Positions 19,633-30,445 of a DNA stretch of 64,000 nucleotides are shown in pieces. The first letter of the stretch is position 1; each line of letters opens with the position of its first letter. The notes under the pieces were generated by a model that did no database searches, was not told the DNA's origin, and saw only the letters and a program-made list of their open reading frames with translations. Position numbers and translations under genes: made by a program. Source of the stretch: Salinicola tamaricis (lineage in GTDB: Bacteria > Pseudomonadota > Gammaproteobacteria > Pseudomonadales > Halomonadaceae); contig NZ_CP023559.1 of the NCBI RefSeq assembly GCF_003006155.1, positions 3,720,001 to 3,784,000 on the forward strand, in the 5' to 3' direction.

Positions 19633-21136
19633 TCAGCCCCGCGCGGCAATGATCTCCTTCCACTTGGCCGGGCCGGTCTGGTGCACCGAGGTGCCGAGAT
19701 GATCGACCGCCACCGTGACCGGCATGTCCTCGACTTCGAACTCGTAGATCGCTTCCATGCCCAAATCGTCGAACGCGATTACCTCGGCCTTCTTGATCGC
19801 CTGGGCGACCAGATAGGCAGCACCGCCGACGGCCATCAGATAGACCGCCTGATTGTCGCGGATCGCCTCGATCGCCAGCGGGCCACGCTCGGCCTTACCG
19901 ACCATCCCCAGCAGACCGGTCTGCTCGAGCAGGGTGCGGGTGAACTTGTCCATGCGTGTCGCCGTGGTGGGACCTGCCGGACCGACCACCTCGTCACCCA
20001 CCGGGTCGACCGGGCCGACGTAGTAGATGAAGCGATTCTTCAGATCCACCGGCAGCGACTCGCCCTTGGCCAGCATGTCGATCATGCGCTTGTGCGCTGC
20101 ATCACGCCCGGTCAACAGCTTGCCCGAGAGCAGCACGGTATCGCCCGGCTGCCACTCGCGCACCATCTCTGGGGTCAGCGTATCCAGATCGACCCGGCGC
20201 ACGCCCTCACCCACTTCCCAGGTGATTTCGGGCCAGTCGTCGAGCTTGGGTGCCGGCAGCACGGCCGCCCCACTGCCATCCAACGTAAAGTGCACATGAC
20301 GCGTGGCGGCGCAGTTGGGGATGATCGCCACCGGCTTGTTGGCGGCATGTGTCGGATAATCCTTGACCTTGATGTCGAGCACCGTGGTCAAGCCCCCCCC
20401 CCTGGGCGCCGATGCCACTCTGATTGACCTTGTCGAACAGCTCAAGACGCAGCTCCTCGGCACGGTTGCCGGCACCACGCGCCTGCAGCGCCTGGATGTC
20501 GATGGGATCGAGCAGTGCCTCCTTGGCCAGCGCCATCGCCTTCTCCGCGGTGCCGCCGATGCCGATGCCCAGCATGCCCGGCGGGCACCAGCCGGCGCCC
20601 ATCTTGGGTAGCTGCTCGAGCACCCAGTCGACCACGCTGTCGGACGGGTTGAGCATGGCGAACTTGGACTTGGCCTCGCTGCCGCCGCCCTTGGCCGCCA
20701 CGTGCACCTCGACGGTGTCGCCCGGCACCAGCTTGTGGTGAATCACCGCCGGGGTGTTGTCGCCGGTGTTCTTGCGCTTGCCGTCCGGGTCCGCCAGCAC
20801 CGAGGCGCGCAGGACGTTGTCCGGCAGCGTATAGGCGCGCCGCACGCCTTCGTTGATCATGTCATCGAGGCTCAGCTCGCACGCCCAGCGCACGTCCATG
20901 CCGACGTGAACGAAGACGGTGACGATGCCGGTGTCCTGGCAGATCGGACGATGCCCGGTGGCACACATGCGCGAGTTGATCAGGATCTGGGCGATGGCAT
21001 CGCGCGCCGCGGGATTCTCTTCCCGCTCGTAGGCCGCGTTCATGGCATCGATGAAATCCTTGGGATGGTAGTAAGAGATGTACTGCAGCGCATCGGCCAC
21101 GCTCTGGATGAGATCCTCCTGGCGGATCACGGTCAT
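19633..21136 (-). CDS. fumA: Class I fumarate hydratase (4Fe-4S); frameshift in a G10 run
   Basis: About 500 residues. Fumarate/malate interconversion in the TCA cycle with an oxygen-sensitive 4Fe-4S cluster. The three cysteine ligands are visible: RPICQDTGIVTVFVHV, GAGWCPPGMLGIGIGG and IIPNCAATRHVHFTLDGSG. The C-terminal beta domain (VLLSGKLLTGRDAAHKRMID, PVGDEVVGPAGPTTATRMDK) follows. The frame changes inside ten consecutive C (plus strand, 20393-20402), where the family normally has Q-G-L-G-G-L; so the run itself is probably miscalled. The start ATG 21136 has AGGAGTGCC upstream. Monocistronic with its own terminator. Confidence 0.92.
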
Positions 21137-21321
21137 CACGGCACTCCTGCTCTCACGGTGACTGCCCCCACTGTTCGGCGTGGGTAGCGGGTATTCGGGT
21201 GGCCGGCATCTTACCGCAATTGATGACAATCGGCAGGCAAGATCCTATTTCAAGCAGTCAAGATAACGGTATAAATCTGAGTCCTGACAGGTCTCCACTC
21301 GGCCGCGTAGGCCGGGCGACA

Positions 21322-22155
21322 TCAGGCAGCCGGCGTATCGGGCTGGCAGTGCGGGCAACGGTAGAGCCGCCTGGAGGTGACCATGAGCTTGACAATCTCG
21401 CTGCCACAGGCGTGGCAAGACAGGCCAGCGCGGTTGAACACCGCATGCCGCCAGCGCGCCCGCTTGAGCCCCTGGCGCTGCAGACGTCGGCGCCAGGTCG
21501 GCCGATTGGTTACCCCGGCCTCGTGATACGCTTGGGCGACGGTGCGCAGCATCATCTGGGCGAGACGCCGGCGCTTGCGTGGCGACAGCCGCTCGGCAGT
21601 GATCTTGGGCGATAGCCCGGCATAGAACAGGATTTCCGAACGCAAATAGTTGCCGATACCGGCGTAGAAGCCCTGATCCAGCAGCAGCCCGCCCAGCCCA
21701 CGGCGGCGAAACGCCGGCAGCATCAAGCGCTCGACGATCTGCTCCGGACTGACGTCATGGGTGAGCAGATCCGGCCCCAGGCGCGCCAGGAACGGCTGCT
21801 GACCGAGGGTATCGCGGGTCCACAGCGAGATGTCCGACGCGCTATAGAGGCTGGCGGCGTGGGTCGGCGTGACCAATCTCGCCCGCAAGACACGGCCCGT
21901 GGCCGGCTCGCGCTCGCGCCGGTGCACCTTCCACACCCCATAGAGCTGGTTGTGAGAGTAGAGCACCTGGTCATCGGCGAAGGTGATCAGCAGCGCCTTG
22001 CCCCAGCTATCCACCGCCACCACACGGCTCTCGGTCAACCTGGGTGCCTGCCGCGCGAGGTCGGCGTAAGCAAACCACACCTCACATAGCGGCGCATCGA
22101 TCAGCAGCTTGCCGAGGCGGTCGGCAACGCGCCGAATCTCCGGACCTTCCGGCAT
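21322..22155 (-). CDS. nei: Endonuclease VIII / formamidopyrimidine-DNA glycosylase family
   Basis: 277 residues, intact. MPEGPEIRRVADRLGKLL provides the catalytic N-terminal Pro2-Glu3. GFYAGIGNYLRSEILFYAGL is the H2TH region and SCHACGSEIVKLMVTSRRLY plus RCPHCQ the four-cysteine zinc finger. The PEGPEIRR start and lack of a Fpg-type PELPEVE identify the Nei branch, which removes oxidised pyrimidines. It follows uvrB by 16 bases on the same strand, so the two repair genes may be cotranscribed. Confidence 0.92.
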   Translation of the reverse strand: MPEGPEIRRVADRLGKLLIDAPLCEVWFAYADLARQAPRLTESRVVAVDSWGKALLITFADDQVLYSHNQLYGVWKVHRREREPATGRVLRARLVTPTHAASLYSASDISLWTRDTLGQQPFLARLGPDLLTHDVSPEQIVERLMLPAFRRRGLGGLLLDQGFYAGIGNYLRSEILFYAGLSPKITAERLSPRKRRRLAQMMLRTVAQAYHEAGVTNRPTWRRRLQRQGLKRARWRHAVFNRAGLSCHACGSEIVKLMVTSRRLYRCPHCQPDTPAA

Positions 22156-22171
22156 GCGCTGCCCTCGCCTC

Positions 22172-24201
22172 TCAACCCAGCTCGAGCAGACGCGCCTTGA
22201 GCGTCTGCAGTTGATCGCGCAGCTTGGCGGCCTGCTCGAACTCCAGGTTCTGCGCCGCCTCGAACATGCGATCCTCGAGCTTGCCGATCTCCTTGGTCAG
22301 CTGCGGCGCGCTCATTGCGCTCAGCTCGTCGCGGGTATAGCTGCCGGGCGCTTCCGCCACGCGCTGCTCGGCGCGCTTGCGGCCACCCTTGCGACCCGGG
22401 GCCTGGGCCCCTTCCATGATGTCGGCGACCGACTTGGTCACCGTACGCGGGACGATGCCATGCGCCTCGTTGTGCGCCACCTGCTTGGCGCGACGACGCT
22501 CGGTCTCGTCGATCGCCCGGCGCATCGAGTCGGTGACCCGGTCGCCATAAAGGATCGCCTTGCCGTGGGCGTTACGTGCGGCGCGGCCGATGGTCTGGAT
22601 CAGCGAGCGCTCGGCGCGCAGGAAGCCCTCCTTGTCGGCATCCAGAATCGCCACCAACGACACCTCGGGGATATCCAGGCCCTCACGCAGCAGGTTGATC
22701 CCCACCAGCACATCGAACTTGCCCAGGCGCAGATCGCGGATGATCTCGACCCGCTCCACGGTATCGATGTCCGAGTGCAGATAGCGTACGCGCACGTCGT
22801 GCTCGTCGAGATACTCGGTGAGGTCCTCGGCCATGCGCTTGGTCAGGGTGGTCACCAGCACCCGCTCCTCGACCTCGATGCGCAGGCGAATCTCGGAGAG
22901 CAGGTCGTCGACCTGGGTCGATGCCGGGCGCACCTCGATCTCCGGGTCGACCAGCCCGGTGGGGCGCACCACCTGCTCCACCACCTGCCCGGCGTGGGCC
23001 TGCTCGTAGGGGCCGGGCGTGGCCGAGACGAACACCGTCTGCGGCAGGATGTTTTCCCACTCTTCGAACTGCATCGGCCGGTTGTCGAGCGCCGAAGGCA
23101 GGCGAAAACCGTACTCCACCAGCGTCTCCTTGCGCGAGCGGTCGCCTTTGTACATGCCGCCCACCTGGGGCACGCTGACGTGGGATTCGTCGATGAACAG
23201 CAGCGCATCGTCGGGCAGATAGTCGAAAAAGGTCGGCGGCGCCTGCCCCGGTTCGCGGCCGGAGAGATAGCGCGAGTAGTTCTCGATACCGTTGCAGTAG
23301 CCCAGCTCCAGCATCATCTCGATGTCGTAGAGGGTACGCTGCTCGAGGCGCTGCGCTTCGACCAGCCGCTCGTGCTTGCGTAGATAGTCGAGCCTTTCGG
23401 CAAGCTCCTGCTTGATCGCGTCGATCGCCGAGAGAATGGTGTCGCGCGGGGTGACGTAGTGGGTCTTGGGGTAGATGGTCATGCGCGGCACCTGGCCGCG
23501 CACTTCACCGGTGAGCGGATCGAACAGTCGGATCGAGTCGATCTCGTCGTCGAACAGCTCCACCCGCACGCCCTCGTCCTCGGCGTCCGCCGGGAAGATA
23601 TCGATCACGTCACCGCGCACACGATAGGTACCGCGGCGAAAGTCGGCGTCGTTGCGGGTGTACTGCAGCTCGGCGAGACGGCGCAGGAACTGGCGCTGGT
23701 CGATCTGCTCGCCGCGGTTGAAGTGCAGCCGCATCTTCATGTACTGCTCGGGGTCGCCCAGGCCGTAGATCGCCGAGACCGAGACCACGATCAACGCATC
23801 GCGGCGTTCGAGCAGCGCCTTGGTCGCCGACAGTCGCATCTGCTCGATATGGTCGTTGATGGAAGCATCCTTCTCGATGAAGGTGTCCGATGAAGGCACA
23901 TAGGCTTCCGGCTGGTAGTATCGTAGTAGGAGACGAAGTATTCGATGGCGTTGTCGGGGAAGAAGCTCTTGAACTCACCGTAGAGCTGGGCTGCCAGCGT
24001 CTTGTTGGGCGCCAGCACGATGGTCGGACGCTGCAGCGTCTCGACCACGTTGGCCATGGTGAAGGTCTTGCCCGACCCGGTGACCCCGAGCAGCGTCTGG
24101 TGCGACAGCCCCCGCCCCGAGCCACGTACCAGCCCCTCGATGGCGGCCGGCTGGTCACCTGCGGGGCGGTACTTGGAGTGAATCTTGAAGGGTTTGTTCA
24201 T
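22172..24201 (-). CDS. uvrB: Excinuclease ABC subunit B; one 1-base deletion
   Basis: About 676 residues. UvrB verifies DNA damage delivered by UvrA and positions UvrC. Walker [19 protein letters not shown] lies near residue 40; the beta-hairpin region [20 protein letters not shown] is interrupted near 23922, where GATAC should read GATTAC. DEAD-like [40 protein letters not shown] (motif VI) and the C-terminal UVR domain [20 protein letters not shown] are present. Start ATG 24201. No LexA-type CTGT-N8-ACAG box was seen just upstream. Confidence 0.94.
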
Positions 24202-24270
24202 GATCGTTAGGTAGGGTCCAGAGCCGGTCGCTTCAAGGGCGGCGCGCGCGATGATCGCGATGATGGAATC

Positions 24271-24468
24271 TCAGCGGGCGACGTAGCCCTGTCCCAGCTC
24301 GCTGACGGCTTTGATCAGCGCGCTGCGAGAGGCACTGCCTTCGACCTCGGCCCAGTCACGGCCGATATCGACGCTCTCGACGCCGTCGACCATCATCAGC
24401 GCCGTGGTGACACGATTGAGATCCTCGGGGGTGGTGACGCCCTCGAGGGCCAGATTGATTCGGGACAT
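24271..24468 (-). CDS. Small heavy-metal-associated-like (ferredoxin-like fold) protein without the CxxC
   Basis: 65 residues: MSRINLALEGVTTPEDLNRV, then TTALMMVDGVESVDIGRDWA and EVEGSASRSALIKAVSELGQ. The beta-alpha-beta pattern and VDGVxSVDIGRDWAEVEG spacing match HMA domains of CopZ/MerP type, but the metal-binding CxxC is absent, so metal transfer is unlikely by the usual route. It lies 69 bases upstream of uvrB on the same strand. Function unknown. Confidence 0.65.
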   Translation of the reverse strand: MSRINLALEGVTTPEDLNRVTTALMMVDGVESVDIGRDWAEVEGSASRSALIKAVSELGQGYVAR

Positions 24469-24670
24469 GGATGACTCGCTAACCGCGGGATGAATTCGAA
24501 ACCGTTGATGAGAATAGCACCTCAGCGCCCGCCTGCCAGCTTGCAATGTGCCACCATCGCCCCATGTTGGGGCCATTGTCGGGCGGCGCGCCACGCACGC
24601 TAAAGCGCGCTGATCATCACCGACGCTCCCCACTCACCATGATACCCACCCTGATCACCGGAGTGACCCG

Positions 24671-25707
24671 ATGCACGACTGGATGGCGCTCTCGAAACCC
24701 AGGGCGGCCAGCCCCGCGACGCGCTGCATTGGCAGTTCCCCGACGACGCACGTCGAGCGGATGACGCCCCCACTGATTCCGCTGACCCATCTGGCGGTGC
24801 TCGAGTGTCGCGGCGCCGACGCCGCGCGCTTTCTGCAGGGGCAGACCAGCGCCAACGTCGAGCACGCCAATGGCACCCTGGCACCGTTGACGGTGTTCTG
24901 TACCCCCAAGGGCCGGTGCTGGCCAATGCCGAGCTGCTTAAGGTGGCACCCGAGCACACGCTGGTGCTGCACGCCTCGTTGGTCACGCCGCTCAAGCAGC
25001 AACTCGACAAGTACGCCCCCTTCTACAAGATGACCCTGGCCGCCCGCGACGATCTGGTGCTGCTCGGCGTGATCGGTGACACCCCGGCCACGACCGCGTG
25101 GCCTTCGACCGCCTGGCACATGACGCATGACCAGGACGCCGTGGTGGTACGCCACCCCGGGCCTCAGCCGCGCTGGCTACTGGCGCTGCCCACGGAGCAG
25201 GCCGAGCAGCGATGGACGGCACTGGCCGCCGAGCTGGCGCTGAACGGCACGGCCCGCTGGCTGCGCGCCGATATCGCCGCCGGCCTGGCCTGGCTGACCC
25301 AGGCACACAGCGACAGCTATCTGCCGCAGATGATCAACTGGGAGGCGCTGGGTGGCATCAGCTTCCGCAAGGGCTGCTATACCGGGCAGGAGGTGGTGGC
25401 GCGCGCGCACTTCCGCGGCCAGGTGAAGCGCCGTCTGGGAGTGGCACGGCTCGCCGGTGACACGCCGCCGGTACTCGGCAGCGAGATTCGCGATACTCAG
25501 GAGAAGCGTGTCGGCGAGGTGTGCCAGGCAGAGACCGACCCCAGCGGCGATGGCTGCCAGCTGCTGATCGTGATCAACACCGCGGTGGCGGACGACGAGC
25601 CGCTCCAGATCGAGGGCCGCGAGCTGACACGCGCACCGCTGCCCTATCCCCTCGAACGCCTCGACCCGGAGACCTTGGCCGCCGCCAGCGAGCCCGCCCA
25701 GGCGTGA
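24671..25707 (+). CDS. ygfZ: YgfZ/GcvT-fold folate-binding protein; two or three indels
   Basis: Tetrahydrofolate-dependent protein that assists repair and assembly of certain Fe-S enzymes. Diagnostic pieces: FLQGQTSANVEHANG near residue 55, FCTPKGR (broken near 24915, restored by one base) followed by VLANAELLKVAPEHTLVLH, YLPQMINWEALGGISF and the YgfZ signature KGCYTGQEVVARAHFRGQVK. Near the N-terminus the reading switches twice (after 24699 and near 24770); with corrections it reads SKPQGGQPRDALHWQFPDDA. Final length about 345 residues. It stands divergent to uvrB with tatD convergent. Confidence 0.87.
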
Positions 25708-25729
25708 CGCCGTTCAACGCCGTGGATCA

Positions 25730-26502
25730 TTACCTCGTGGGCTCGGCGCGGGCGAACAGGCGACAGGCATTGGCATAGGTCTGGGCGGCAACCTCGGTCT
25801 CGGGTCGGCGGCGCAGCGCGGCGACCCGGGTCAACACTTCGGTGAGATTGGCCGGCTCGTTGCGCTGCCCCTGGCGCCCGGCCGGTGGCATGTCGGGGCT
25901 GTCGGTCTCGAGCACGAAGGCATCGTCGGGCAACCCGGCAATGACTCGCTGCAATCGCTGGGCGCGGGCGTGAGTGGCGCCACCCCCCAAACCCAGCTGG
26001 TAGCCGAGATCGACGAAGCGCCGAGCCTGCTGTGCACTGCCAGCAAAGGCATGAATCAACCCTCCCGCAGGCAGTGCCAGCTGCCGCAGCCGCTTGGCCA
26101 CCTGGTCATTGGCATGCACGCAGTGGATTACCAGCGGTAGCCGATGCTGCTTGGCCAGCTGCAGCTGGGCCTCGAACAGCTGCCACTGGCGTGGCAGCGT
26201 CTCTTCGAAGCGGGCATCGATACCGCACTCGCCGATGGAACCACCTCGCCTGGCTTTGCCAGCGCCTCTTCCAGCGCGTCGAGATCCTCGTCGCGGTGGT
26301 CATCGATGAAATAAGGGTGCAGCCCCAGCCCGATCACCACGTCGTCGCGTGCCGCCAGTGCGCTGACTGCCGGCCAGCGTGTGCGCGTCGTGCCGGGTAT
26401 CATGAAACGCCTGACGCCGGCCTCGTGGGCTCTTGCGAAAACAGCCCCGCGGTCGGCGTCGAAAGCGGCGAAATCGAGATGACAGTGAGCGTCGAACAGC
26501 AT
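25730..26502 (-). CDS. tatD: TatD-family metal-dependent deoxyribonuclease; one 1-base deletion
   Basis: About 257 residues. TIM-barrel hydrolase with the two-metal set: DAHCHLDFAAFDADRG (HxH) at the start, HRLPLVIHCVHAND, GLIHAFAGSAQQARRFVDLG and the acid ETDSPDMPPAGRQGQRNEP. The central part containing the ECGID glutamate is disrupted near 26235, where the frame changes (AKPGEVV, then GIDARFEETLPRQWQLFEAQ). TatD proteins are 3'-5' exonucleases linked to DNA repair and quality control. Ends close to ygfZ (convergent, 22 bases). Confidence 0.87.
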
Positions 26503-26504
26503 CG

Positions 26505-26987
26505 TCAGGGCGTGGCGTGCTCCTCGCTGGGCAGGTCAGCGGTGCAGTGGCCGCAGCGAGTCGCCTTGATCGGGATGGTCATGAAGCAGTAGGGGCAGGC
26601 CTTGTCGGTGGGTGCCTTGGGGGCCACCGCTTCCTCGCGCTTGAGCCGGTTGATGGTGCGCACCAGCAGAAAGACCGCAAAGGCGACGATGACGAAGCTG
26701 ATCACGGCGTTGAGGAACAGCCCGTAGTCCAGGGTCACTGCCCCCGCCTGCTGCGCCGCCGCCAGCGACAGATAGGGCCCGGGCGTGGCGCCCTCCTTGA
26801 GCACGACGAAAAAGTTGGAGAAATCCACGCCGCCGATCAGCAGCCCCAGCAGCGGGTTCATGACGTTCTTGACCAGGCTCTGCACGATCAGCGTGAAGGC
26901 GCCACCGATGATGATGCCCACGGCCATGTCGACGACATTGCCCTTCACCGCGAATTCGCGGAACTCCTTGAGAAATCTGGAAGCCAT
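26505..26987 (-). CDS. mscL: Large-conductance mechanosensitive channel with C-terminal zinc ribbon
   Basis: 160 residues. Homopentameric safety valve opened by membrane tension on hypo-osmotic shock, important for an osmotolerant organism. [20 protein letters not shown] (N-terminal amphipathic helix), [20 protein letters not shown] (TM1 pore helix) and [20 protein letters not shown] (TM2) are clear. In place of the helical bundle that ends E. coli MscL, this protein ends [20 protein letters not shown], a CxxC-x12-CxxC zinc ribbon. The start has a GGAACG upstream. Nearly adjacent to tatD (2 bases). Confidence 0.94.
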   Translation of the reverse strand: MASRFLKEFREFAVKGNVVDMAVGIIIGGAFTLIVQSLVKNVMNPLLGLLIGGVDFSNFFVVLKEGATPGPYLSLAAAQQAGAVTLDYGLFLNAVISFVIVAFAVFLLVRTINRLKREEAVAPKAPTDKACPYCFMTIPIKATRCGHCTADLPSEEHATP

Positions 26988-27180
26988 CGACGTTCCCTTT
27001 GACTGAGTCGATTACGCGCTACGAGGCGCACCCGCCGGCCGAGCGCGCCCTCCCCTTGTTGCGTGTCCCACGCCGACAGCATGGCCCAGGCGCCTGCGGG
27101 CGACAAGCGAGCTGCCGCGGCCCGGCCGAGGCCCCCTGATGGCTCAGCGCTGCCGACACCTGGCGCTGCCAGCGGCTCGC

Positions 27181-27255
27181 ACTATCGGTTCTCGAGCCAT
27201 CAGTGCTCAAGCCATCAGTGCTCAAACCATTGGTTCTAGGACTATCAGTGCTCGC
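27181..27255. repeat. Five tandem 15-bp units at the 3' end of prfC
   Basis: Units: ACTATCGGTTCTCGA, GCCATCAGTGCTCAA (twice, identical), ACCATTGGTTCTAGG and ACTATCAGTGCTCGC. The last unit (27241-27255) contains the prfC stop codon, so the array looks like outward duplication of the gene end by slippage. The unit length is a multiple of three. No gene is supported in the remaining gap to mscL (26988-27180). Confidence 0.8.
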
Positions 27256-28833
27256 GCGTGGCGCGGAAAGTGATATCCGGCCAGCGCTCCTGGGTCATCT
27301 GCAGGTTGACCCGGGTCGGCGCCAGATAGGTGAGATAGTGGCCGCCGTCATAGGCCAGGTTGAGGCTCGCCTTGCGCTTGAACTCGTCGAGTTTGCGGGC
27401 ATCGTCACAGTAGATCCAGCGTGCGGTATGGACATTGACCGGCTCATAGAGGCAGTCGACCTTGTACTCCTCCTTGAGCCGATGGGCGACCACGTCGAAC
27501 TGCAGCGTGCCCACCGCACCGACGATCAGGTCGTTGTTGTCCAGCGGTAGAAAGACCTGGGTCGCGCCCTCCTCGGAGAGCTGTTGCAGCCCTTTTTGTA
27601 GCGCCTTCATCTTGAGCGGATCCCGCAGCCGCACGCGGCGGAACAGCTCCGGGGCGAAATGCGGGATGCCGAGAAAGCGCATGTCCTCGCCGGCGGTGAA
27701 GGTATCGCCGATCTGGATCGTGCCGTGGTTGTGCAGACCGATGATGTCACCAGGCCAGGCCTCCTCGACGTGGGCCCGATCGGAAGCCATGAAGGTCAGG
27801 GCGTCGGCGATCTTGACATCCTTGCCGATGCGTACGTGACGCATCTTCATGTTGCGCTCGTACTTGCCCGAGCAGATGCGCAGGAAGGCGACCCGGTCGC
27901 GGTGCTTGGGATCCATGTTGGCCTGGATCTTGAACACGAAGCCGGAGAAGCGGCCATCGTCGGAGACCACTTCACGGGCGTCGGTCTCCCGCGGCTGGGG
28001 TGCCGGAGCGAACTCGACGAACCCGTTGAGCATCTCGCGCACACCGAAATTGCCCATGGCGGTCCCGAAGTAGACCGGCGTCAGCTCGCCGCGGCGATAG
28101 GCCTCGAGATCGAATTCGTGCGAAGCGCCGCGCACCAGCTCCACCTCCATGCGCAGCTCTTCGGCCACGCTCGCGCCCAGCACCCGATCCACCTCTTCGC
28201 TGTCGAGGCCTTCGATGCGCTTGTCCTCGGGAATCCGGTTGCCCTGACCCTGGGTATAGAGATGCACGACATCGTCATAGAGGTGGTAGACACCCTTGAA
28301 CGCCCGGCCCATGCCGATCGGCCAGGTCATCGGGGCGCACTGATATTGAGTACCGTCTCGACCTCGTCCATCACCTCGACCGGATCGCGAGTCTCGCGGT
28401 CCATCTTGTTGACGAAGGTCAGGATCGGCGTGGTACGCAGGCGGCATACGTCCATCAGCTTGATGGTGCGGTCCTCGACGCCCTTGGCGCCGTCGATCAC
28501 CATCAGCGCCGAGTCGACCGCGGTCAGCGTGCGGTAGGTGTCCTCGGAGAAATCCTCGTGCCCCGGGGTATCGAGCAGGTTGACCACCCGCCCGTTGTAG
28601 GGAAACTGCATCACCGAGGTGGTCACCGAGATGCCGCGCTCCTGCTCCATCTTCATCCAGTCGGAAGTGGCGTGACGCTCGGCGCGCTTGCTCTTGACCG
28701 AGCCCGCCAGCTGGATCGCGTTGCCGAACAGCAGCATCTTCTCGGTGATGGTGGTCTTGCCCGCGTCGGGGTGGCTGATGATGGCGAAGGTGCGCCGCAG
28801 TGCCGCTTCCTGGGCTATTTGAATGTCTGACAT
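27245..28833 (-). CDS. prfC: Peptide chain release factor 3; one 1-base deletion
   Basis: About 529 residues. GTPase that recycles RF1/RF2 after termination. G1 [21 protein letters not shown]2 [19 protein letters not shown]3 [20 protein letters not shown] and G4 [18 protein letters not shown] are visible. The frame shifts near 28345: ATCAGTGCGCC should read ATCCAGTGCGCC, giving [20 protein letters not shown]. The C-terminal domain ([33 protein letters not shown]) is complete. Divergent from regB. Confidence 0.94.
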
Positions 28834-29095
28834 GAAGAGTTCGCTGACCGAAACAGGGCACGTCGGCCGGTGGACCGCGCGTGCGAGAGTGTAGAAAGGG
28901 TATAGAGAGGTTCAGAATGGGCGCGATTGTACGCGCTGGCGGCGGCGAGTTGTAGCGGCTGAGGTACGCCACTCCCGGCGCGCCCTGACGATACCGGCAC
29001 AGCGCGCGCTCACGCCAGCTCGCCGGCTGCGTTACCATAGGCGAGTATTCGACCACCGGCGCGGCGACATCGCCGATCGCGATTGCGGAGAGATC

Positions 29096-30367
29096 ATGTT
29101 GCAGGCGCTACCCCTTTCGACCCCGAATCGCAATCTGGTGCGCCTGACGATCGTGCGCGGCATTACCTGGACCGGCTTCCTGGCGGCGATCATCTTCGGC
29201 ATCGAAGTGCTCAAGTTCCAGCTCCACGTGCTACCGATCATCAGCGTGATCGTCGCCATGGGGCTGTGCAACGTGGCCACCTGGTGGCGCCTGGGACGCC
29301 CGCTGGCGGTGACCGACACCGAGTATCTGCTGCACTGGCTGCTGGATATCGCCGGCCTGAGCCTGCTGTTCTACTACACTGGCGGCTCGACCAACCCCTT
29401 CATCACCTATCTGCTGGTACCGCTGGCGATCGCCGCTTCCACCCTGCCCTGGTCCTACGCCTGGATCATCGCCTTCGCCGCCACCGCCAGCTACACCTTC
29501 ATGATGCTGTTCTACGAGCCGGTTCCGCAGCTCGCCAGCGCCGAGCTGGTCTCGGGCATCCAGCTGCACACCGTGGGCATGTGGCTCAACTTCATCCTCT
29601 CCGGCGGCCTGCTCAGCTTCTTCATCTTCAAGATGGCTCACGCCCTACGCCGGCGTGACCTGACACTCTCGCGGACCCGCGAGGCGGCGCTGCGCAACGA
29701 GCAGATTCTCGCCGTGGCGACCCAGGCCGCCGGCACCGCCCACGAGCTGGGCACGCCGCTATCGACCATGGCGGTGCTGCTCAACGAAATGCGCCACGAC
29801 GCCGCCGACCAGCCGCAGCTGCTCGAGGACGTCGAGCTGCTGCGCCGTCAGGTCGACACCTGCAAGCAGCGCCTGCAGACCCTTGTCGCCAATGCCGACC
29901 GCCGCCGTCTGGAGAAGCCCGAGACGCTGCGCGCGATACCCTGGATGGAGTCGCTGATTCAGCGCTGGCTGGTACTGCGCCCGGACGTCAACCATCAACT
30001 GGAGATCATCGGCCGCCGCGGTCAGCCCTGGATCGCGGTCGACACCACGCTGGAGCAGGCGCTGATCAACCTGCTCAACAACGCCGCCGATGCCAGCCCG
30101 GACGCGGTCGTGACCAGCCTCGACTGGAACGTCGAGGAGCTGATCATCGATATCCGCGACCACGGTCCCGGCGTGCCGATGTCGATCGCCGATCAGCTCG
30201 GCGACACCTTCGTCTCGACCAAGAGCAAGGGCATGGGCATCGGCCTGTTTCTGAGCCACGCCACCATCAATCGCTTCGGTGGCGGCGTGAGTCTCTACAA
30301 TCACGAGGAGGGCGGCACCCTGACCGAGGTCAAGCTGCCGCGGGTCAGCGCCGGCGAGCTACCCTGA
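29096..30367 (+). CDS. regB: RegB/PrrB/RoxS-type redox-sensing histidine kinase
   Basis: 423 residues. Six N-terminal membrane helices include the quinone-site motif GGSTNPF (residues 96-102). The H-box is [20 protein letters not shown] with phospho-acceptor His216. [13 protein letters not shown] places a cysteine (Cys256) where the redox-active Cys265 of Rhodobacter RegB lies. N-box [14 protein letters not shown] and G-boxes [20 protein letters not shown] and [18 protein letters not shown] are intact. The family senses quinone pool and thiol redox state and controls respiratory, carbon and nitrogen genes through RegA, encoded 78 bases downstream. Confidence 0.9.
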   Translation: MLQALPLSTPNRNLVRLTIVRGITWTGFLAAIIFGIEVLKFQLHVLPIISVIVAMGLCNVATWWRLGRPLAVTDTEYLLHWLLDIAGLSLLFYYTGGSTNPFITYLLVPLAIAASTLPWSYAWIIAFAATASYTFMMLFYEPVPQLASAELVSGIQLHTVGMWLNFILSGGLLSFFIFKMAHALRRRDLTLSRTREAALRNEQILAVATQAAGTAHELGTPLSTMAVLLNEMRHDAADQPQLLEDVELLRRQVDTCKQRLQTLVANADRRRLEKPETLRAIPWMESLIQRWLVLRPDVNHQLEIIGRRGQPWIAVDTTLEQALINLLNNAADASPDAVVTSLDWNVEELIIDIRDHGPGVPMSIADQLGDTFVSTKSKGMGIGLFLSHATINRFGGGVSLYNHEEGGTLTEVKLPRVSAGELP

Positions 30368-30445
30368 GCGCCCGCCGCTCGCCCCGACGGCCATGCCGTC
30401 GCTCTCTGCATCAACTGGCAAGGAAAGTATCGAGGACGGATAGCC

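Noticed and set aside
24202-24270. LexA (SOS) box in front of uvrB
   Set aside because: No CTGT-N8-ACAG sequence is present upstream of the start.
27181-27255. CRISPR array
   Set aside because: Units are 15 bp, directly abutting and without spacers; no cas genes nearby.
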